NCBI RefSeq assembly: GCF_002234405.1
Contig: NZ_NMQT01000055.1
Coordinates: forward strand, 58,881 to 122,880
DNA length: 64,000 nt
Reading direction: 5' to 3'
DNA from: Amycolatopsis thailandensis
Lineage (GTDB): Bacteria > Actinomycetota > Actinomycetes > Mycobacteriales > Pseudonocardiaceae
Shown: positions 37,182 through 47,127 of the stretch, piece by piece
How the letters are laid out: each line of letters starts with the position of its first letter
Position numbering within the stretch: the stretch's first letter is position 1
Made by a program: the position numbers and the translations under genes
Notes under the pieces: model-generated
Databases searched by the model: none
The model's input: only the letters and a program-made list of their open reading frames with translations
What the model was told of the DNA's origin: nothing

Positions 37182-38441
37182 GTGGGCCGCGTAGAGCGCT
37201 TTGATAGGCGGCTCGAGAACCTCGTGGGCAATACCTTCGCGCGCATGTTCGGTGGCAACGTCGTCACGCAGGAAGTGGCGGTGGCGCTTGAGCGCGAGAG
37301 CGAGGAGAACGTTCGTGAGCTGGCCGGTGGTCGACAGCTCGCTCCCAACCACTACATCGTGTCGTTGGGGCAGGCTGATCACGAGCGCATGGCCGGAGAC
37401 GAACGTCGGGTCACGTCGGTGTTGGCGGAGGCGGTCAAGGAACACCTCGCCGAGCACGGTTGGGACACCTATGGTGACGTCGTAGTTTCGCTCGAGCGCA
37501 ACGAGGCGCTGCATACTGGACAGTTCAAGACCCGTTCGTCCGTCGATCCCGACGTCAAGCCCCACGGCGTCGAGGGATCGTCACGGTCGGCACGACCCAG
37601 CAACGCAGGAGACCCAGCAATGAGCCAGCCCCCCGGCTACGGCCAATACGACCAGGGTGACCCGTACGGCCAGCAGCAGGGCCAGTACGGCTACGGACAG
37701 CAGGCTGGCCAGCAGCAGCCCGGGTACGACCAGGGTTATGGCGGCCAGCAGCAGGGCGGCTACGACCAGGGTTACGGCGGTGGCCAGCAGCCCGGCTACG
37801 ACCAGTACGGCGGCCAGCAACAAGGCGGCTACGACCAGGGCTATGGCGGCGGCGCCCAGCAGCCCGGCTATGACCAGTACGGCGGTCAGCAGCAGGGTGG
37901 TTACGACCAGGGTTACGGCGGCGGCGCCCAGCAGCCCGGGTACGACCAGTACGGCGGCCAGCAGCAACAAGGCGGCTACGACCAGGGTTACGGTGGCGGC
38001 GCCCAGCAGCCCGGCTATGACCAGTACGGCGGCCAGCAGCAGCAGGGTGGCTACGACCAGTACGGCGGTGGCCAGCAGCAGTACGGCCAGCCCGCCGCGG
38101 ACCCGTACGCGCAGGGTGGCGGCTACGGCGGCCAGCCCGCGGCCGGCCGTCAGCTCTCCGCGAGCCTCCAGCTGGACGACGGTTCGAACCGCTCGTACTC
38201 GCTGAAGCAGGGCGGGAACGTCGTGGGCCGTGGCCAGGACGCCGACTTCCGGCTCCCGGACACGGGCGTCTCGCGCCGTCATCTGGAGATCACCTGGGAC
38301 GGCCAGAGCGCGACGCTCGCGGACATCGGTTCGACGAACGGCACGACCGTCAACGGCACCCCGGTGCAGACCTGGCAGCTGGCGGACGGGGACGTGATCC
38401 GCGTGGGCCACTCGTCTCTCGTGTTCCGTACGCAGGGCTGA
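37182..38441 (+). CDS. fhaA: FHA domain protein FhaA with N-terminal DUF3662 domain and long Gln/Gly/Tyr repeat linker
   Basis: A 419-residue signalling adaptor. Residues 1-120 are the DUF3662 domain ([19 protein letters not shown]). About 150-320 is a low-complexity linker of tandem units such as [20 protein letters not shown], about 24 residues each. The C-terminal FHA domain (about 325-419) has [20 protein letters not shown] and DIGSTNGT, which bind phosphothreonine. In mycobacteria FhaA binds PknB-phosphorylated MviN and tunes peptidoglycan synthesis. The GTG start at 37182 follows GTGAGGAGG; a TAGGAT -10 lies at 37142-37147. It heads the fhaA-pknB cluster. Confidence 0.95.
   Translation: MGRVERFDRRLENLVGNTFARMFGGNVVTQEVAVALERESEENVRELAGGRQLAPNHYIVSLGQADHERMAGDERRVTSVLAEAVKEHLAEHGWDTYGDVVVSLERNEALHTGQFKTRSSVDPDVKPHGVEGSSRSARPSNAGDPAMSQPPGYGQYDQGDPYGQQQGQYGYGQQAGQQQPGYDQGYGGQQQGGYDQGYGGGQQPGYDQYGGQQQGGYDQGYGGGAQQPGYDQYGGQQQGGYDQGYGGGAQQPGYDQYGGQQQQGGYDQGYGGGAQQPGYDQYGGQQQQGGYDQYGGGQQQYGQPAADPYAQGGGYGGQPAAGRQLSASLQLDDGSNRSYSLKQGGNVVGRGQDADFRLPDTGVSRRHLEITWDGQSATLADIGSTNGTTVNGTPVQTWQLADGDVIRVGHSSLVFRTQG
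37690..38085 (+). repeat. In-frame tandem repeats in fhaA
   Basis: About five full or partial copies of a 72-75 bp unit encode the Gly-Tyr-Asp-Gln rich linker. The three central copies are nearly identical in protein and differ mainly at wobble bases and by one extra Gln codon. Copy number is likely to vary between strains. Confidence 0.85.
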
Positions 38442-38600
38442 CCGGCGGGGTCCGGAGGGGGTATCGCAGAATTGCGGTGCGGGCCTGTGGTGGATCGGCA
38501 CCTCAGGTCGGCTGCGGAGAGCAAGGCCGTTCGGAGCCGACCATCCCGGACGGCACGCGCTCTCCGCGGCGTACAGGAGAAACGGGAGCGGACACAACAA

Positions 38601-39068
38601 GTGCCAGAGCTGGTCGTTCAACTCACCAGGGTGGGCTTTCTCGTGCTGCTCTGGCTCTTCGTGTTCGCCGCGTTGCGTGTCGTCCGTTCGGATCTGTACG
38701 CGGCCTCCGGGCTGCGAGTCGCCGTCCCGACGTTCGGTCGCAAGAAGAAGGAAAACAAGAAGCCGCGTGGCGGGAAGTCGCCTCAGCAGCTGCTCGTGAC
38801 CCATGGTGCGCTGGCGGGCACCAGGATCGCCTTGGACGGCAGGCCGATCCTGATCGGCCGCGCCGACGACTCGACCCTGGTGCTGGACGACGACTACGCG
38901 TCGACCCGGCACGCCCGGATCGCCCTGCGCGGGGAGGATTGGTACGTGGAAGATCTGGGCTCGACGAACGGGACGTACCTTGACCGGGCTAAGGTCACGG
39001 CACCCCTCCGGGTCCCGCTCGGAGTCCCCATCAGGATCGGCAAAACGGTGATCGAGCTTCGCCCATGA
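38601..39068 (+). CDS. fhaB: FHA domain membrane protein FhaB (FipA)
   Basis: A 155-residue protein. One membrane helix near the N terminus (VGFLVLLWLFVFAALRVV) leads to a basic stretch (FGRKKKENKK). A C-terminal FHA domain has IGRADDSTLVL, YASTRHARI and DLGSTNGTYLD. In mycobacteria FhaB/FipA links phosphorylated division proteins such as FtsZ and FtsQ. The GTG at 38601 is chosen to match known N termini; its GGGAG site is rather far (about 13 nt). Its stop overlaps pstP as ATGA. Confidence 0.93.
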   Translation: MPELVVQLTRVGFLVLLWLFVFAALRVVRSDLYAASGLRVAVPTFGRKKKENKKPRGGKSPQQLLVTHGALAGTRIALDGRPILIGRADDSTLVLDDDYASTRHARIALRGEDWYVEDLGSTNGTYLDRAKVTAPLRVPLGVPIRIGKTVIELRP

Positions 39069-40459
39069 CTCTCGTCCTCCGCTACGCGGCTCGCAGCGAC
39101 CGGGGCCTGGTGCGTTCCAGCAACCAGGACTCCGTGTACGCCGGTCCCCGCCTGCTCGCCCTCGCCGACGGCATGGGCGGTCACGCCGCGGGTGAGGTGG
39201 CCAGCAAGGTCGTCATCGCCTCCCTCGCCCCGCTCGACGACGACGACCCCAGCGACGATCTCCTGGCGCAGCTGCGGGAAGCCGTCCAGAACGGCAACGC
39301 GGCGATCGCCGAACTCGTCCAGCAGGACCCGGACCTCGACGGGATGGGCACGACCCTGACCGCCGTGCTGTTCGCCGGTTCGCGGATGGGTGTCGTGCAC
39401 GTCGGCGACTCGCGCGCGTATCTGATGCGCGGCGGGCAGTTCTCGCAGATCACGCGGGACGACAGCTTCGTCAACGAACTTCTCGAACAAGGCCGGATCA
39501 CGCCGGAAGAGGCCGCGGTGCACCCGCAGCGGTCGCTGCTGCTGAAGGCGCTCACCGGGCACGAGGTCGAGCCGAGCCTGACAGTGCGCGAGGCCCGCGC
39601 CGGCGACCGGTACCTGATCTGCTCGGACGGCCTGTCCGGCATGGTCAGCGACGAGACGCTGTCCGAGGCGATCCAGATCCCGGATCCGCAGGCCTGCGCC
39701 GACCGGATGATCGAGCTGGCGCTCAAGGGCGGCGGCACGGACAACGTCACGGTGATCATCGCCGACGTCGTCGACGTCGACTTCGGCGAGGACGCGCCCA
39801 TAGTGGGCGGCGCCGCCGGTGACGGCAGTGACGAGTTCCACCAGGGCGACTCCCCCGCCGCCCGCGCCCGCGCGCTGACCCAGCCCGCGCCGCAGCCGCG
39901 GCCCGAGGTCCAGCCCCAACAGGAGGACCCCAAGGTCAAGCGCCGGAGGCGATTTCGCTGGCTGGCGGGAGCGGTGGTCGTCCTGATCGTGCTGGCCGCG
40001 GCGGCGATCGCCACGCGGTATTTCGTGCTGAGCCAGTACTACGTCGGCGAGGGCCCCGGCGAGGAGGTCGTGATCTACCGCGGCGTCCCGGGCAGCATCC
40101 TCGGCATCGACCTGCACGCCTACGAGCAGGGCTCGTGCCCGCCGGGCGGGCTGTGCACCGACAAGCTGCTGGTGCCCGCCCTCCAGGAGGACGCGCGCAT
40201 CGCGGTGAAGAACGGCGTCAAGAAGGACAACCTCGACGACGCCCGCAAGTACATCGACGACTTCCTGCGGCCGCACAAGCAGCTGGCCGACTGCAAGCCG
40301 AACACCAGCTCGACTTCCACGCCGCCTTCCGCGTCGTCGCCTCCGGTGTCGTCGTCGGCGGCTCCCCCTTCTACCCCCGCCTCGCCGAGTTCGGCGAACC
40401 AGCCAGCGGGGAGGGACTGCTCGACGCCGGAACCGGCAGCACCGGGAGGCGGTAACTGA
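39065..40459 (+). CDS. pstP: PP2C-family Ser/Thr phosphatase PstP
   Basis: A 464-residue membrane phosphatase that reverses PknA/PknB phosphorylation. The PP2C domain (1-240) has RSSNQDSVYA, LADGMGGHAAGE, VGDSRAYLMR and GGGTDNVTVII, which supply the metal-binding Asp residues. A linker rich in Pro/Gln precedes one membrane helix (LAGAVVVLIVLAAAAIATRY, about 300-320). The outer part contains a Cys pair (SCPPGGLC) and a Ser/Pro-rich tail. The ATG overlaps fhaB (ATGA); its stop overlaps rodA by one base. Confidence 0.95.
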   Translation: MTLVLRYAARSDRGLVRSSNQDSVYAGPRLLALADGMGGHAAGEVASKVVIASLAPLDDDDPSDDLLAQLREAVQNGNAAIAELVQQDPDLDGMGTTLTAVLFAGSRMGVVHVGDSRAYLMRGGQFSQITRDDSFVNELLEQGRITPEEAAVHPQRSLLLKALTGHEVEPSLTVREARAGDRYLICSDGLSGMVSDETLSEAIQIPDPQACADRMIELALKGGGTDNVTVIIADVVDVDFGEDAPIVGGAAGDGSDEFHQGDSPAARARALTQPAPQPRPEVQPQQEDPKVKRRRRFRWLAGAVVVLIVLAAAAIATRYFVLSQYYVGEGPGEEVVIYRGVPGSILGIDLHAYEQGSCPPGGLCTDKLLVPALQEDARIAVKNGVKKDNLDDARKYIDDFLRPHKQLADCKPNTSSTSTPPSASSPPVSSSAAPPSTPASPSSANQPAGRDCSTPEPAAPGGGN

Positions 40460-41937
40460 TGAGCACGCCGCTCGCCGATCCGGCTTCGGCCCAGTTCGCC
40501 ACGAACCCTCCGCGCGAGCTGCCCAAGCGGCGCGGGACGGAGCTCGTCCTCCTGGCCTTCGCGACGTTCATCGTCACCGTCGCGCTCGTGCTGGTGGAGG
40601 CGAACCAGGAGCAGGAGCTCACCAGCTCGATCATCTGGCTGGGACTGTCCTACCTCGGGGTGCTGACGGCCGCGCATCTGGCCGTCCGCCGCTGGGCGCC
40701 GTACGCGGACCCGGTGATCCTGCCGTGTGTCGCGCTGCTGAACGGGCTCGGCCTGGTGATGATCCACCGGATCGACCTGGCGCTCGCGGAACGCGCGGTC
40801 CAGCAAGGCAAGGAGTACACGCCGGACGTCACCAAGCAGGTGCTGTTCACGGCGATCTCGCTCGTGCTGTTCGTGGTGGTGCTGATCGTGATCAGCGACC
40901 ACCGCACGCTGACCCGCTACGGCTACATCTGCGGTCTGGTCGGCATCGTGGCGCTCGCGCTGCCCGCGGTGCTGCCGTCGAGCCTTTCCGAGGTCAACGG
41001 CGCGAAGGTCTGGATCAAGCTGCCGTTCTTCTCGATCCAGCCGGGTGAGTTCGCGAAGATCCTGCTGATGATCTTCTTCGCCTCGTTCCTGGTGACGAAG
41101 CGGGACCTGTTCATGGTCGCGGGCAAGAAGATCGCCGGCGTCGAACTTCCGCGTGCCCGTGACCTCGGCCCGATCCTGATCGCGGCGGCCGCCTGCCTCG
41201 GCGTGCTGGTGTTCGAGAAGGACCTCGGGACGTCGCTGCTGTTCTTCGGCGTCACGCTGGTGATGCTGTACGTCGCGACCGAACGGGTCATCTGGGTGGT
41301 GCTGGGCGTCGGCTTCTTCGCCGCGGGCGCCATCATCGCCTACAACCTGTTCACGCACGTCCAGCAGCGCGTCCGGAACTGGATCGACCCGCTCGCCACC
41401 TACGACGACGCCGGCGGCGGCTATCAGGTCGCGCAGGGTCTGTTCGGGCTCGGCACCGGCGGGGTCGGCGGCACCGGCCTCGGCGCCGGACGGCCGGACA
41501 TGGTCCCCGAGGCCAAGACGGACTTCATCACCACCGCGATCGGCGAGGAACTCGGCTTCATCGGCCTCGCCGCGATGCTGATGCTGTACCTGATCCTGGC
41601 GATGCGCGGGATGCGCAGCGCCCTCGCGGTCCGCGACACCTTCGGCAAACTCCTCGGCGGCGGCCTGTCGTTCGCCCTGGTCATGCAGATCTTCGTCGTC
41701 GTCGGCGGCGTCACGAACCTGATCCCGAACACCGGGATCACCGCCCCGTTCCTCTCCCGCGGTGGTTCTTCACTGCTCGCGAACTACATCCTGGTGGCCC
41801 TTCTGCTCCGAATCTCCGACGCCGCCCGCAAACCCGCGGTGCGGCCGAAGCCGCAGCAGCCCCAGGCGCCGCTCGCCGAAGCGCACACGGTGATGGTCCA
41901 GCGGCCGTCCGCGAACGGTGAGGGGAGCACGTCGTGA
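40459..41937 (+). CDS. rodA: SEDS-family peptidoglycan glycosyltransferase RodA/FtsW
   Basis: A 492-residue polytopic protein with roughly twelve membrane helices. FEKDLGTSLLFFGVTLVMLY contains the essential Asp region of SEDS polymerases. TDFITTAIGEELGFIG and the late NTGITAPFLSRGGSS are the family signatures. It polymerises lipid II in the elongation complex together with the class B PBP encoded next. Its start overlaps the pstP stop (TGATG) and its stop overlaps pbpA (GTGA). The C-terminal tail is cytoplasmic and Pro/Gln-rich. Confidence 0.95.
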   Translation: MSTPLADPASAQFATNPPRELPKRRGTELVLLAFATFIVTVALVLVEANQEQELTSSIIWLGLSYLGVLTAAHLAVRRWAPYADPVILPCVALLNGLGLVMIHRIDLALAERAVQQGKEYTPDVTKQVLFTAISLVLFVVVLIVISDHRTLTRYGYICGLVGIVALALPAVLPSSLSEVNGAKVWIKLPFFSIQPGEFAKILLMIFFASFLVTKRDLFMVAGKKIAGVELPRARDLGPILIAAAACLGVLVFEKDLGTSLLFFGVTLVMLYVATERVIWVVLGVGFFAAGAIIAYNLFTHVQQRVRNWIDPLATYDDAGGGYQVAQGLFGLGTGGVGGTGLGAGRPDMVPEAKTDFITTAIGEELGFIGLAAMLMLYLILAMRGMRSALAVRDTFGKLLGGGLSFALVMQIFVVVGGVTNLIPNTGITAPFLSRGGSSLLANYILVALLLRISDAARKPAVRPKPQQPQAPLAEAHTVMVQRPSANGEGSTS

Positions 41938-43397
41938 ACACCCCGCTCCGCAAGGTCGGCGTCGCCATGCTCGTCATGGTGGTGCTCCTGCTGGCCAACG
42001 CCACCTACATCCAGGTGGTCAAGGCCGACGACTACCGCACGGATTCGCGCAACCTGCGGGTGCTCTACGAGGAGTACTCCCGTCAGCGCGGCCTGATCGT
42101 CACCCCCGACGGCTCCGCGCTCGCGAAGGTCGACCCGTCGAACGACAAGTACAAGTTCATCCGGACCTACGTCGACGGCCCGATGTACGCGCCGGTCACC
42201 GGCTACTACTCGATCAACTACGGCTCGGGCGGCCTGGAGCGGTCCGAGGACGACGTCCTCAACGGTTCCGACCCGCGGCTGTTCGTGCGGCGCCTGTCGG
42301 ACATGGTCACCGGCCGCGACCCGCGCGGCGGGAACGTGCGGCTGACGATCAACCCGGCCGTGCAGAAGGCCGCGTACGACCTGATGACGCAGAAGGGCTA
42401 CACCGGTTCGGTGGTCGCGCTCGAGCCGAAGACCGGGCGCATCCTGGCCATGGTCTCGACGCCGTCGTACGACCCGAACAAGCTCGCCTCGCACGTCGGC
42501 AAGGAGCAGATCGCGGCGTGGGGGCAGTGGCGCGACGATCCGAAGAAGCCGATGCTGAACCGCGCGATCTCGGAAAGCTACCCGCCGGGTTCGACGGCCA
42601 AGCTGCTGGTGACCGCGGCCGCGCTCGAAGACGGCAAGACGGCGGACATGCCGGTCAACACCGCGCCGAACGTCAAGCTCCCCGGCACCCAGACGACGCT
42701 GGAGAACTACGGCGGCGCGGCCTGCAAGGGCAGCACGCTGAAGGAAGCGCTGCGGTACTCCTGCAACGTGCCGTTCGCCGAACTCGCGGGTGAACTCGGC
42801 AAGGACAAGCTGAACGCGACCGCGAAGAACTTCGGTGTCGGCGAGGATCTGACCGTGCCGATGCGGGTCGCCGCGTCCACCCTCGGCCCGCTGGACTCGA
42901 AGGCGGCCCTGTTCCAGAGCGCCATCGGGCAGCGCGACGTGCGCCTGACCCCGATGCAGGACGCCCTGCTTTCGGCGACCGTCGCGAACAACGGGATGGC
43001 GATGAAGCCGCAGCTCGTGCAGTCGCTGCTGGCGCCGAACCTGTCGACCATCGAGGACTACAAACCGAGCGAACTGACCGGCGACGCCGCCATGTCCAGC
43101 GCGAACGCCGCGATCCTGCGCGACATGATGCTCGCGTCGGAGGAGAACACGAAGGGCGCCGGCAAGCGCGGCGACATCCAGATCGCCTCCAAGACCGGCA
43201 CCGCCGAGCACGGCAACGACCCGAAGAACACCCCGCCGCACGCCTGGTACACCGGGTTCGCGCCGGCGATGGACCCGAAGATCGCCGTCGCGGTGGTCGT
43301 CGAGTCCGGTGGCAACCGCGGGCTCGAAGCGACCGGTGGCACCGTGGCCGCGGAGATCGGCCGCGCCGCCGTCAACGCCATGCTCGGGGGTGGATAG
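41934..43397 (+). CDS. pbpA: Class B penicillin-binding protein PbpA
   Basis: A 487-residue transpeptidase. One N-terminal membrane helix (VAMLVMVVLLLANATY) anchors it. The pedestal domain has RQRGLIVTPDGSALAK. The catalytic domain has SxxK at STAK (Ser near 219), SxN at SCN (near 276), and KTG at SKTGTAEHG (Lys near 420). It cross-links the glycan strands made by RodA. The GTG start is within the rodA stop. Cys in the SCN motif is usual for this group. Confidence 0.95.
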   Translation: MNTPLRKVGVAMLVMVVLLLANATYIQVVKADDYRTDSRNLRVLYEEYSRQRGLIVTPDGSALAKVDPSNDKYKFIRTYVDGPMYAPVTGYYSINYGSGGLERSEDDVLNGSDPRLFVRRLSDMVTGRDPRGGNVRLTINPAVQKAAYDLMTQKGYTGSVVALEPKTGRILAMVSTPSYDPNKLASHVGKEQIAAWGQWRDDPKKPMLNRAISESYPPGSTAKLLVTAAALEDGKTADMPVNTAPNVKLPGTQTTLENYGGAACKGSTLKEALRYSCNVPFAELAGELGKDKLNATAKNFGVGEDLTVPMRVAASTLGPLDSKAALFQSAIGQRDVRLTPMQDALLSATVANNGMAMKPQLVQSLLAPNLSTIEDYKPSELTGDAAMSSANAAILRDMMLASEENTKGAGKRGDIQIASKTGTAEHGNDPKNTPPHAWYTGFAPAMDPKIAVAVVVESGGNRGLEATGGTVAAEIGRAAVNAMLGGG

Positions 43398-43400
43398 CGG

Positions 43401-44708
43401 ATGCTGTCCTCGGGTCAGCTGCTGGCCGACCGGTACAAGCTGACGAACCGGATCGCCGTCGGCGGGATGGGCGAGGTCTGGCAGGCCAGCGACACGCGGC
43501 TGGACCGGACGGTCGCGGTCAAGATCCTGAAGGCGGAGCTGTCCGGCGACGCGGAGTTCCTGCACCGGTTCCGGACAGAGGCGCGGATGACGGCGTCGCT
43601 CAACCATCCCGGTATCGCCGCCGTGCACGACTACGGCGAGACGGTCGCGGACGAGCTGTCGATCGCGTATCTGGTGATGGAGCTGGTCGAAGGCGATCCG
43701 CTGGCCGCGATCATCACCCGCGAGGGGCGGCTGAACGCCGAGCGCACCCTGGACATCCTGGAACAGGCGGGCAACGCGTTGCAGGCCGCGCACGAAACCG
43801 GCCTCGTGCACCGCGACGTCAAACCGGGCAACATCATGGTGACCCCGGCCGGGCAGGTGAAGATCACCGACTTCGGGGTCGCGAAGGCCGCCGACGCCGC
43901 CCCGGTGACCAGGTCCGGAATGGTCATGGGCACCGCCCACTACATCGCTCCGGAGCAGGCGCTCGGGCACAACGCCGAACCGGCGAGCGACGTCTACTCG
44001 CTGGCCGTGTGCGGCTACGAATGCCTCACCGGGCACCGGCCGTTCCTTTCGGAGAACGCGGTGACGGTCGCGATGATGCACATCCGCGATCTCCCGCCGC
44101 CGTTGCCGCCGGACGTGCCGCCGGGCGCCCGCGCGGTCATCGAGGCGACCCTGATCAAGGATCCGAGACAGCGGTACAACAGCGGCGGCGAGTTCGCGGC
44201 CGCGGTGGCGGCGGTCCGCGCGGGCCTGCCGCTGCCGACGCCGTCGGGGCTGGTCAACGTGGCCTACTCCGCGGGTCAGCCGGTGCTGCCGCAGCAGGTG
44301 CCGCCCGGCCCGCACTCGCCGCCGAACCCGATGGTGGCGATCGGACCCGCGTCGCATCCGGCGATGCACCCGGTCACCGGCCCGCCCCCGATGGCGGTCC
44401 GTCGTCTGCCCGGCAGACGGCCGCACTGGGGCTGGTGGGTGCTGCTCGCGGTGATCCTGATCGCAGTACTGGTGGCAGGAGCCTTCCTCATCGTGAGACT
44501 GGTCGGTTCGGGCAACGGACAGCAGTCGGGCGGCGTGGAAACGAGTGAACAGGTACCGGCTCCGGGTAAGAAGCCTGTAGGTCCTACGCCGACGTCCGCG
44601 TACCCCGCGGCGCCGACGGAGGGCGGCACCGAGGAGTCTGCCGGGCAGGCGAATCCAGGAATGATGAGCAGCAAACCTTGGACGGAATGGAACGGCACGC
44701 AGAGATGA
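43401..44708 (+). CDS. pknA: Ser/Thr protein kinase PknA
   Basis: A 435-residue transmembrane kinase controlling cell shape. The kinase domain (about 1-275) has [35 protein letters not shown] and [12 protein letters not shown] Pro-rich juxtamembrane region leads to one membrane helix ([20 protein letters not shown], about 350-370) and a short Thr/Pro-rich tail outside, with no PASTA repeats. It begins 3 bp after pbpA and overlaps pknB (ATGA). It phosphorylates and is phosphorylated by PknB in related species. Confidence 0.95.
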   Translation: MLSSGQLLADRYKLTNRIAVGGMGEVWQASDTRLDRTVAVKILKAELSGDAEFLHRFRTEARMTASLNHPGIAAVHDYGETVADELSIAYLVMELVEGDPLAAIITREGRLNAERTLDILEQAGNALQAAHETGLVHRDVKPGNIMVTPAGQVKITDFGVAKAADAAPVTRSGMVMGTAHYIAPEQALGHNAEPASDVYSLAVCGYECLTGHRPFLSENAVTVAMMHIRDLPPPLPPDVPPGARAVIEATLIKDPRQRYNSGGEFAAAVAAVRAGLPLPTPSGLVNVAYSAGQPVLPQQVPPGPHSPPNPMVAIGPASHPAMHPVTGPPPMAVRRLPGRRPHWGWWVLLAVILIAVLVAGAFLIVRLVGSGNGQQSGGVETSEQVPAPGKKPVGPTPTSAYPAAPTEGGTEESAGQANPGMMSSKPWTEWNGTQR

Positions 44709-46672
44709 GCACACCAAGACTGCTCAGCAACCGCTACGAGCTGGGCGAAACGCTCGGCTACGGAGGCATGTCCGAGGTCCATCACGGCCACGACGTGCGC
44801 CTGGGCCGGGAGGTGGCGATCAAGATCCTGCGTGCCGACCTGGCGCGGGATCCCCAGTTCCAAGAACGTTTCCGTCGCGAGGCACAGAACGCGGCGGCAC
44901 TGAACCACCCGGCGATCGTCGCCGTCTACGACACCGGCGAGACGAACACCGAGTTCGGCCCGCTGCCCTACATCGTCATGGAGTACGTCGAAGGACGGAC
45001 TCTGCGGGACATCGTGAAGACCGAAGGCCCGATGTCGCAGAAGCGGGCGATGGAGGTCATGGCCGACGTCTGCGCGGCGCTGGACTTCTCGCACCGGCAC
45101 GGCATCGTGCACCGCGACGTCAAGCCGGCGAACGTGATGATCACGAAGAACGGCGCCGTCAAGGTGATGGACTTCGGCATCGCGCGCGCTATGCACGACG
45201 GGCAGTCCGCGATGACGCAGACCGCCGCGGTGATCGGCACGGCGCAGTACCTCTCGCCGGAGCAGGCGCGCGGTGAGTCGGTCGACGCGCGTTCGGACGT
45301 CTACGCGGCCGGTTGCGTGCTGTACGAACTCATCACCGGGGAGCCGCCCTTCACCGGCGACTCCCCCGTGGCGGTGGCGTACCAGCACGTGCGGGAGGAC
45401 CCGAACCCGCCGTCGTCGGTGAACCCGGCCGTGGCGCCCGAGCTCGACGCCGTCGTGCTCAAGGCGCTCGCGAAGGGCCCGGCGAACCGGTACCAGTCGT
45501 CGGCGGAGATGCGTTCGGACCTGGTCCGCACGCTGTCCGGCCAGCGGCCGTCCGCGCCGATGGTGATGTCGGAGGACGAGCGCACCCAGGTCATGGACTC
45601 CGACCGCCGGGTTCCGCCGCGCTACGACCAGTACGAGGAAGACGAAGAAGACCCGGCCGCGAAGAAGAAGCGCCGCGCCTGGCTGATCGCCGGTCTCGTG
45701 GTGTCGCTGGCGGCCATCGTGCTGCTGATCATGTGGCTGTCGAACGCCTTCGGCGGCACCAGCGCCGAGAGCAAGGCGATCCCGTCGGTCATGGGTCAGT
45801 CCGAGGCCACGGCGAAGGACACGCTCCGGGGCGCGGGGTTCAACTCGTTCGAGCAGACCAAGAAGGTTCCCTGCACCGGGGAGGCCGTCAACGGTCTGCC
45901 CGCCTGCGACGAGAACGACATCGACAAGGTCATCGCGATCAGCCCGAAGGAGGGGCAGGTCACGCCGACCACGGACAAGATCACGCTGACCGTCGGCTCC
46001 AAGCCGCAGAAGGTCAAGGCGCCGGATCTCAAGGGCAAGACCTCGGCCGAGGCCTTGGCGGCGCTGACCGAGGCGGGGCTGAAGCTCGGTGCGACCACCG
46101 AGGAAGAGACCAACGACCCGAACGAGGCCGGCAAGGTCCTGAGCCAGAACCCGGCGGCGCAGGCCGAGGTCGACCAGGGTTCCAAGGTCGACATCACGGT
46201 CGCCAAGTCCAAGGAACTGAAGACGGTCACGAACTACAAGGGCAAGACGAAGTCCGAGGCCGACGCCGGGCTGCGGGCGGCAGGGTTCACCCCGTCGTTC
46301 AAGACCGCCAGCTCCAGCGAGCCCAAGGACACCGTCATCGACCAGTCCCCGAACGGCGGCAAGCTCGCGGTCGGCAGCGTGGTCACGGTGACGGTTTCGG
46401 ACGGCAGCCAGGAGACCTTCGACATGCCGAACCTGAAGGGCATGACGGAGGAGCAGGCGTTCCGGCAGCTGCAGCAGTTGGGCTGGAGCGGTACTCCGAA
46501 CACCCAGGCCGACAAGAACGGTGACCGGGATCTGGCGGGCAAGATCAGCAAGACCAACCCGCAGGCCGGTGCGAAGGTCGCGAAGAACGCGCCGATCACG
46601 CTGTTCATCGTGGAAGACGACGACTCACCGACGTCGTCGAGTTCGCGCGGCGGGATCATCCCGCCTCCGTGA
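44705..46672 (+). CDS. pknB: Ser/Thr protein kinase PknB with four PASTA domains
   Basis: A 655-residue receptor kinase. Glycine loop [11 protein letters not shown]40 in [17 protein letters not shown] (Asp near 138), DFGIARA and [11 protein letters not shown] lie in the N-terminal kinase domain. One membrane helix ([18 protein letters not shown], about 330) is followed by four PASTA repeats that sense muropeptides or lipid II. The first PASTA repeat has an inserted loop with two cysteines (PCTGE and PACDEN), not common in this domain. The ATG at 44705 overlaps the pknA stop; earlier frame is spurious. Confidence 0.96.
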   Translation: MSTPRLLSNRYELGETLGYGGMSEVHHGHDVRLGREVAIKILRADLARDPQFQERFRREAQNAAALNHPAIVAVYDTGETNTEFGPLPYIVMEYVEGRTLRDIVKTEGPMSQKRAMEVMADVCAALDFSHRHGIVHRDVKPANVMITKNGAVKVMDFGIARAMHDGQSAMTQTAAVIGTAQYLSPEQARGESVDARSDVYAAGCVLYELITGEPPFTGDSPVAVAYQHVREDPNPPSSVNPAVAPELDAVVLKALAKGPANRYQSSAEMRSDLVRTLSGQRPSAPMVMSEDERTQVMDSDRRVPPRYDQYEEDEEDPAAKKKRRAWLIAGLVVSLAAIVLLIMWLSNAFGGTSAESKAIPSVMGQSEATAKDTLRGAGFNSFEQTKKVPCTGEAVNGLPACDENDIDKVIAISPKEGQVTPTTDKITLTVGSKPQKVKAPDLKGKTSAEALAALTEAGLKLGATTEEETNDPNEAGKVLSQNPAAQAEVDQGSKVDITVAKSKELKTVTNYKGKTKSEADAGLRAAGFTPSFKTASSSEPKDTVIDQSPNGGKLAVGSVVTVTVSDGSQETFDMPNLKGMTEEQAFRQLQQLGWSGTPNTQADKNGDRDLAGKISKTNPQAGAKVAKNAPITLFIVEDDDSPTSSSSRGGIIPPP

Positions 46673-46686
46673 TCGACGGTTGAGCG

Positions 46687-46720
46687 AAGGGCCCCGCACG
46701 GTTTCGTGCGGGCCCTTTTT
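46687..46720. terminator. Intrinsic terminator shared by convergent pknB and the P-loop kinase gene
   Basis: AAGGGCCCCGCACG pairs with CGTGCGGGCCCTT across a short GTTT loop, followed by a T-run (TTTTT). It lies 15 bp past the pknB stop. The T-run reaches the stop codon of the leftward gene, so it can act on both strands. Confidence 0.85.
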
Positions 46721-47127
46721 CATGCCAGCTGTTCGAGAAGCCCTTCGTACGCCTGCCTGACCAGACCGTCGCGGGTCCGCACCACGGCCGCTTTCGGTCT
46801 CGTTGAGACGAGTTCCACGAGACGGTCGTACATCGCCGCCAGCTGGCCTGGACCGCCCAGCATCTCGTGTGCTTCGACGTGTTCGGGCTCGGCAGCCGCG
46901 CGCGTGCGTTCGGCGAACCGCCGGAGCACGTGGGTCCGCGCGGCGCTCATGGCGAGCTCGCGGGCGAGCACGCCGGCCTTCGCGGCGTCGTCGCGCCAGG
47001 CGCCGAGCAGGCCGCGGATCCGGTCGATGTCGAGGTTCAACGTCAGCGGGTGGTTTTCGGCGTAGAGCCGGGCGAGCGTCGACTTTCCGCAGGCGGGCGG
47101 GCCGTTGAGCACGATGAGACGCGGCAT
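46720..47127 (-). CDS. Small P-loop kinase (AAA_33-like)
   Basis: A 135-residue protein with Walker A NGPPACGKSTLARLY near the N terminus and LNLDIDRIRGLLG as the likely substrate/Asp strand. The fold is that of small nucleotide or antibiotic kinases (zeta toxin/chloramphenicol phosphotransferase-like), but it is shorter than most and may lack part of the lid. The ATG overlaps the ABC permease stop by one base, and the gene ends the trpG-led operon. The substrate is unknown. Confidence 0.75.
   Translation of the reverse strand: MPRLIVLNGPPACGKSTLARLYAENHPLTLNLDIDRIRGLLGAWRDDAAKAGVLARELAMSAARTHVLRRFAERTRAAAEPEHVEAHEMLGGPGQLAAMYDRLVELVSTRPKAAVVRTRDGLVRQAYEGLLEQLA

Noticed and set aside
37690..38085. 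Repeats in fhaA considered as CRISPR
   Set aside because: The repeats are in-frame, contiguous and without unique spacers; no cas genes are present.
41784..44717. Very long open frame antisense to rodA/pbpA/pknA
   Set aside because: The plus strand encodes clear SEDS, PBP and kinase motifs; the antisense translation is Arg/Gly/Val-rich with no domain, a shadow of GC-rich codon bias.
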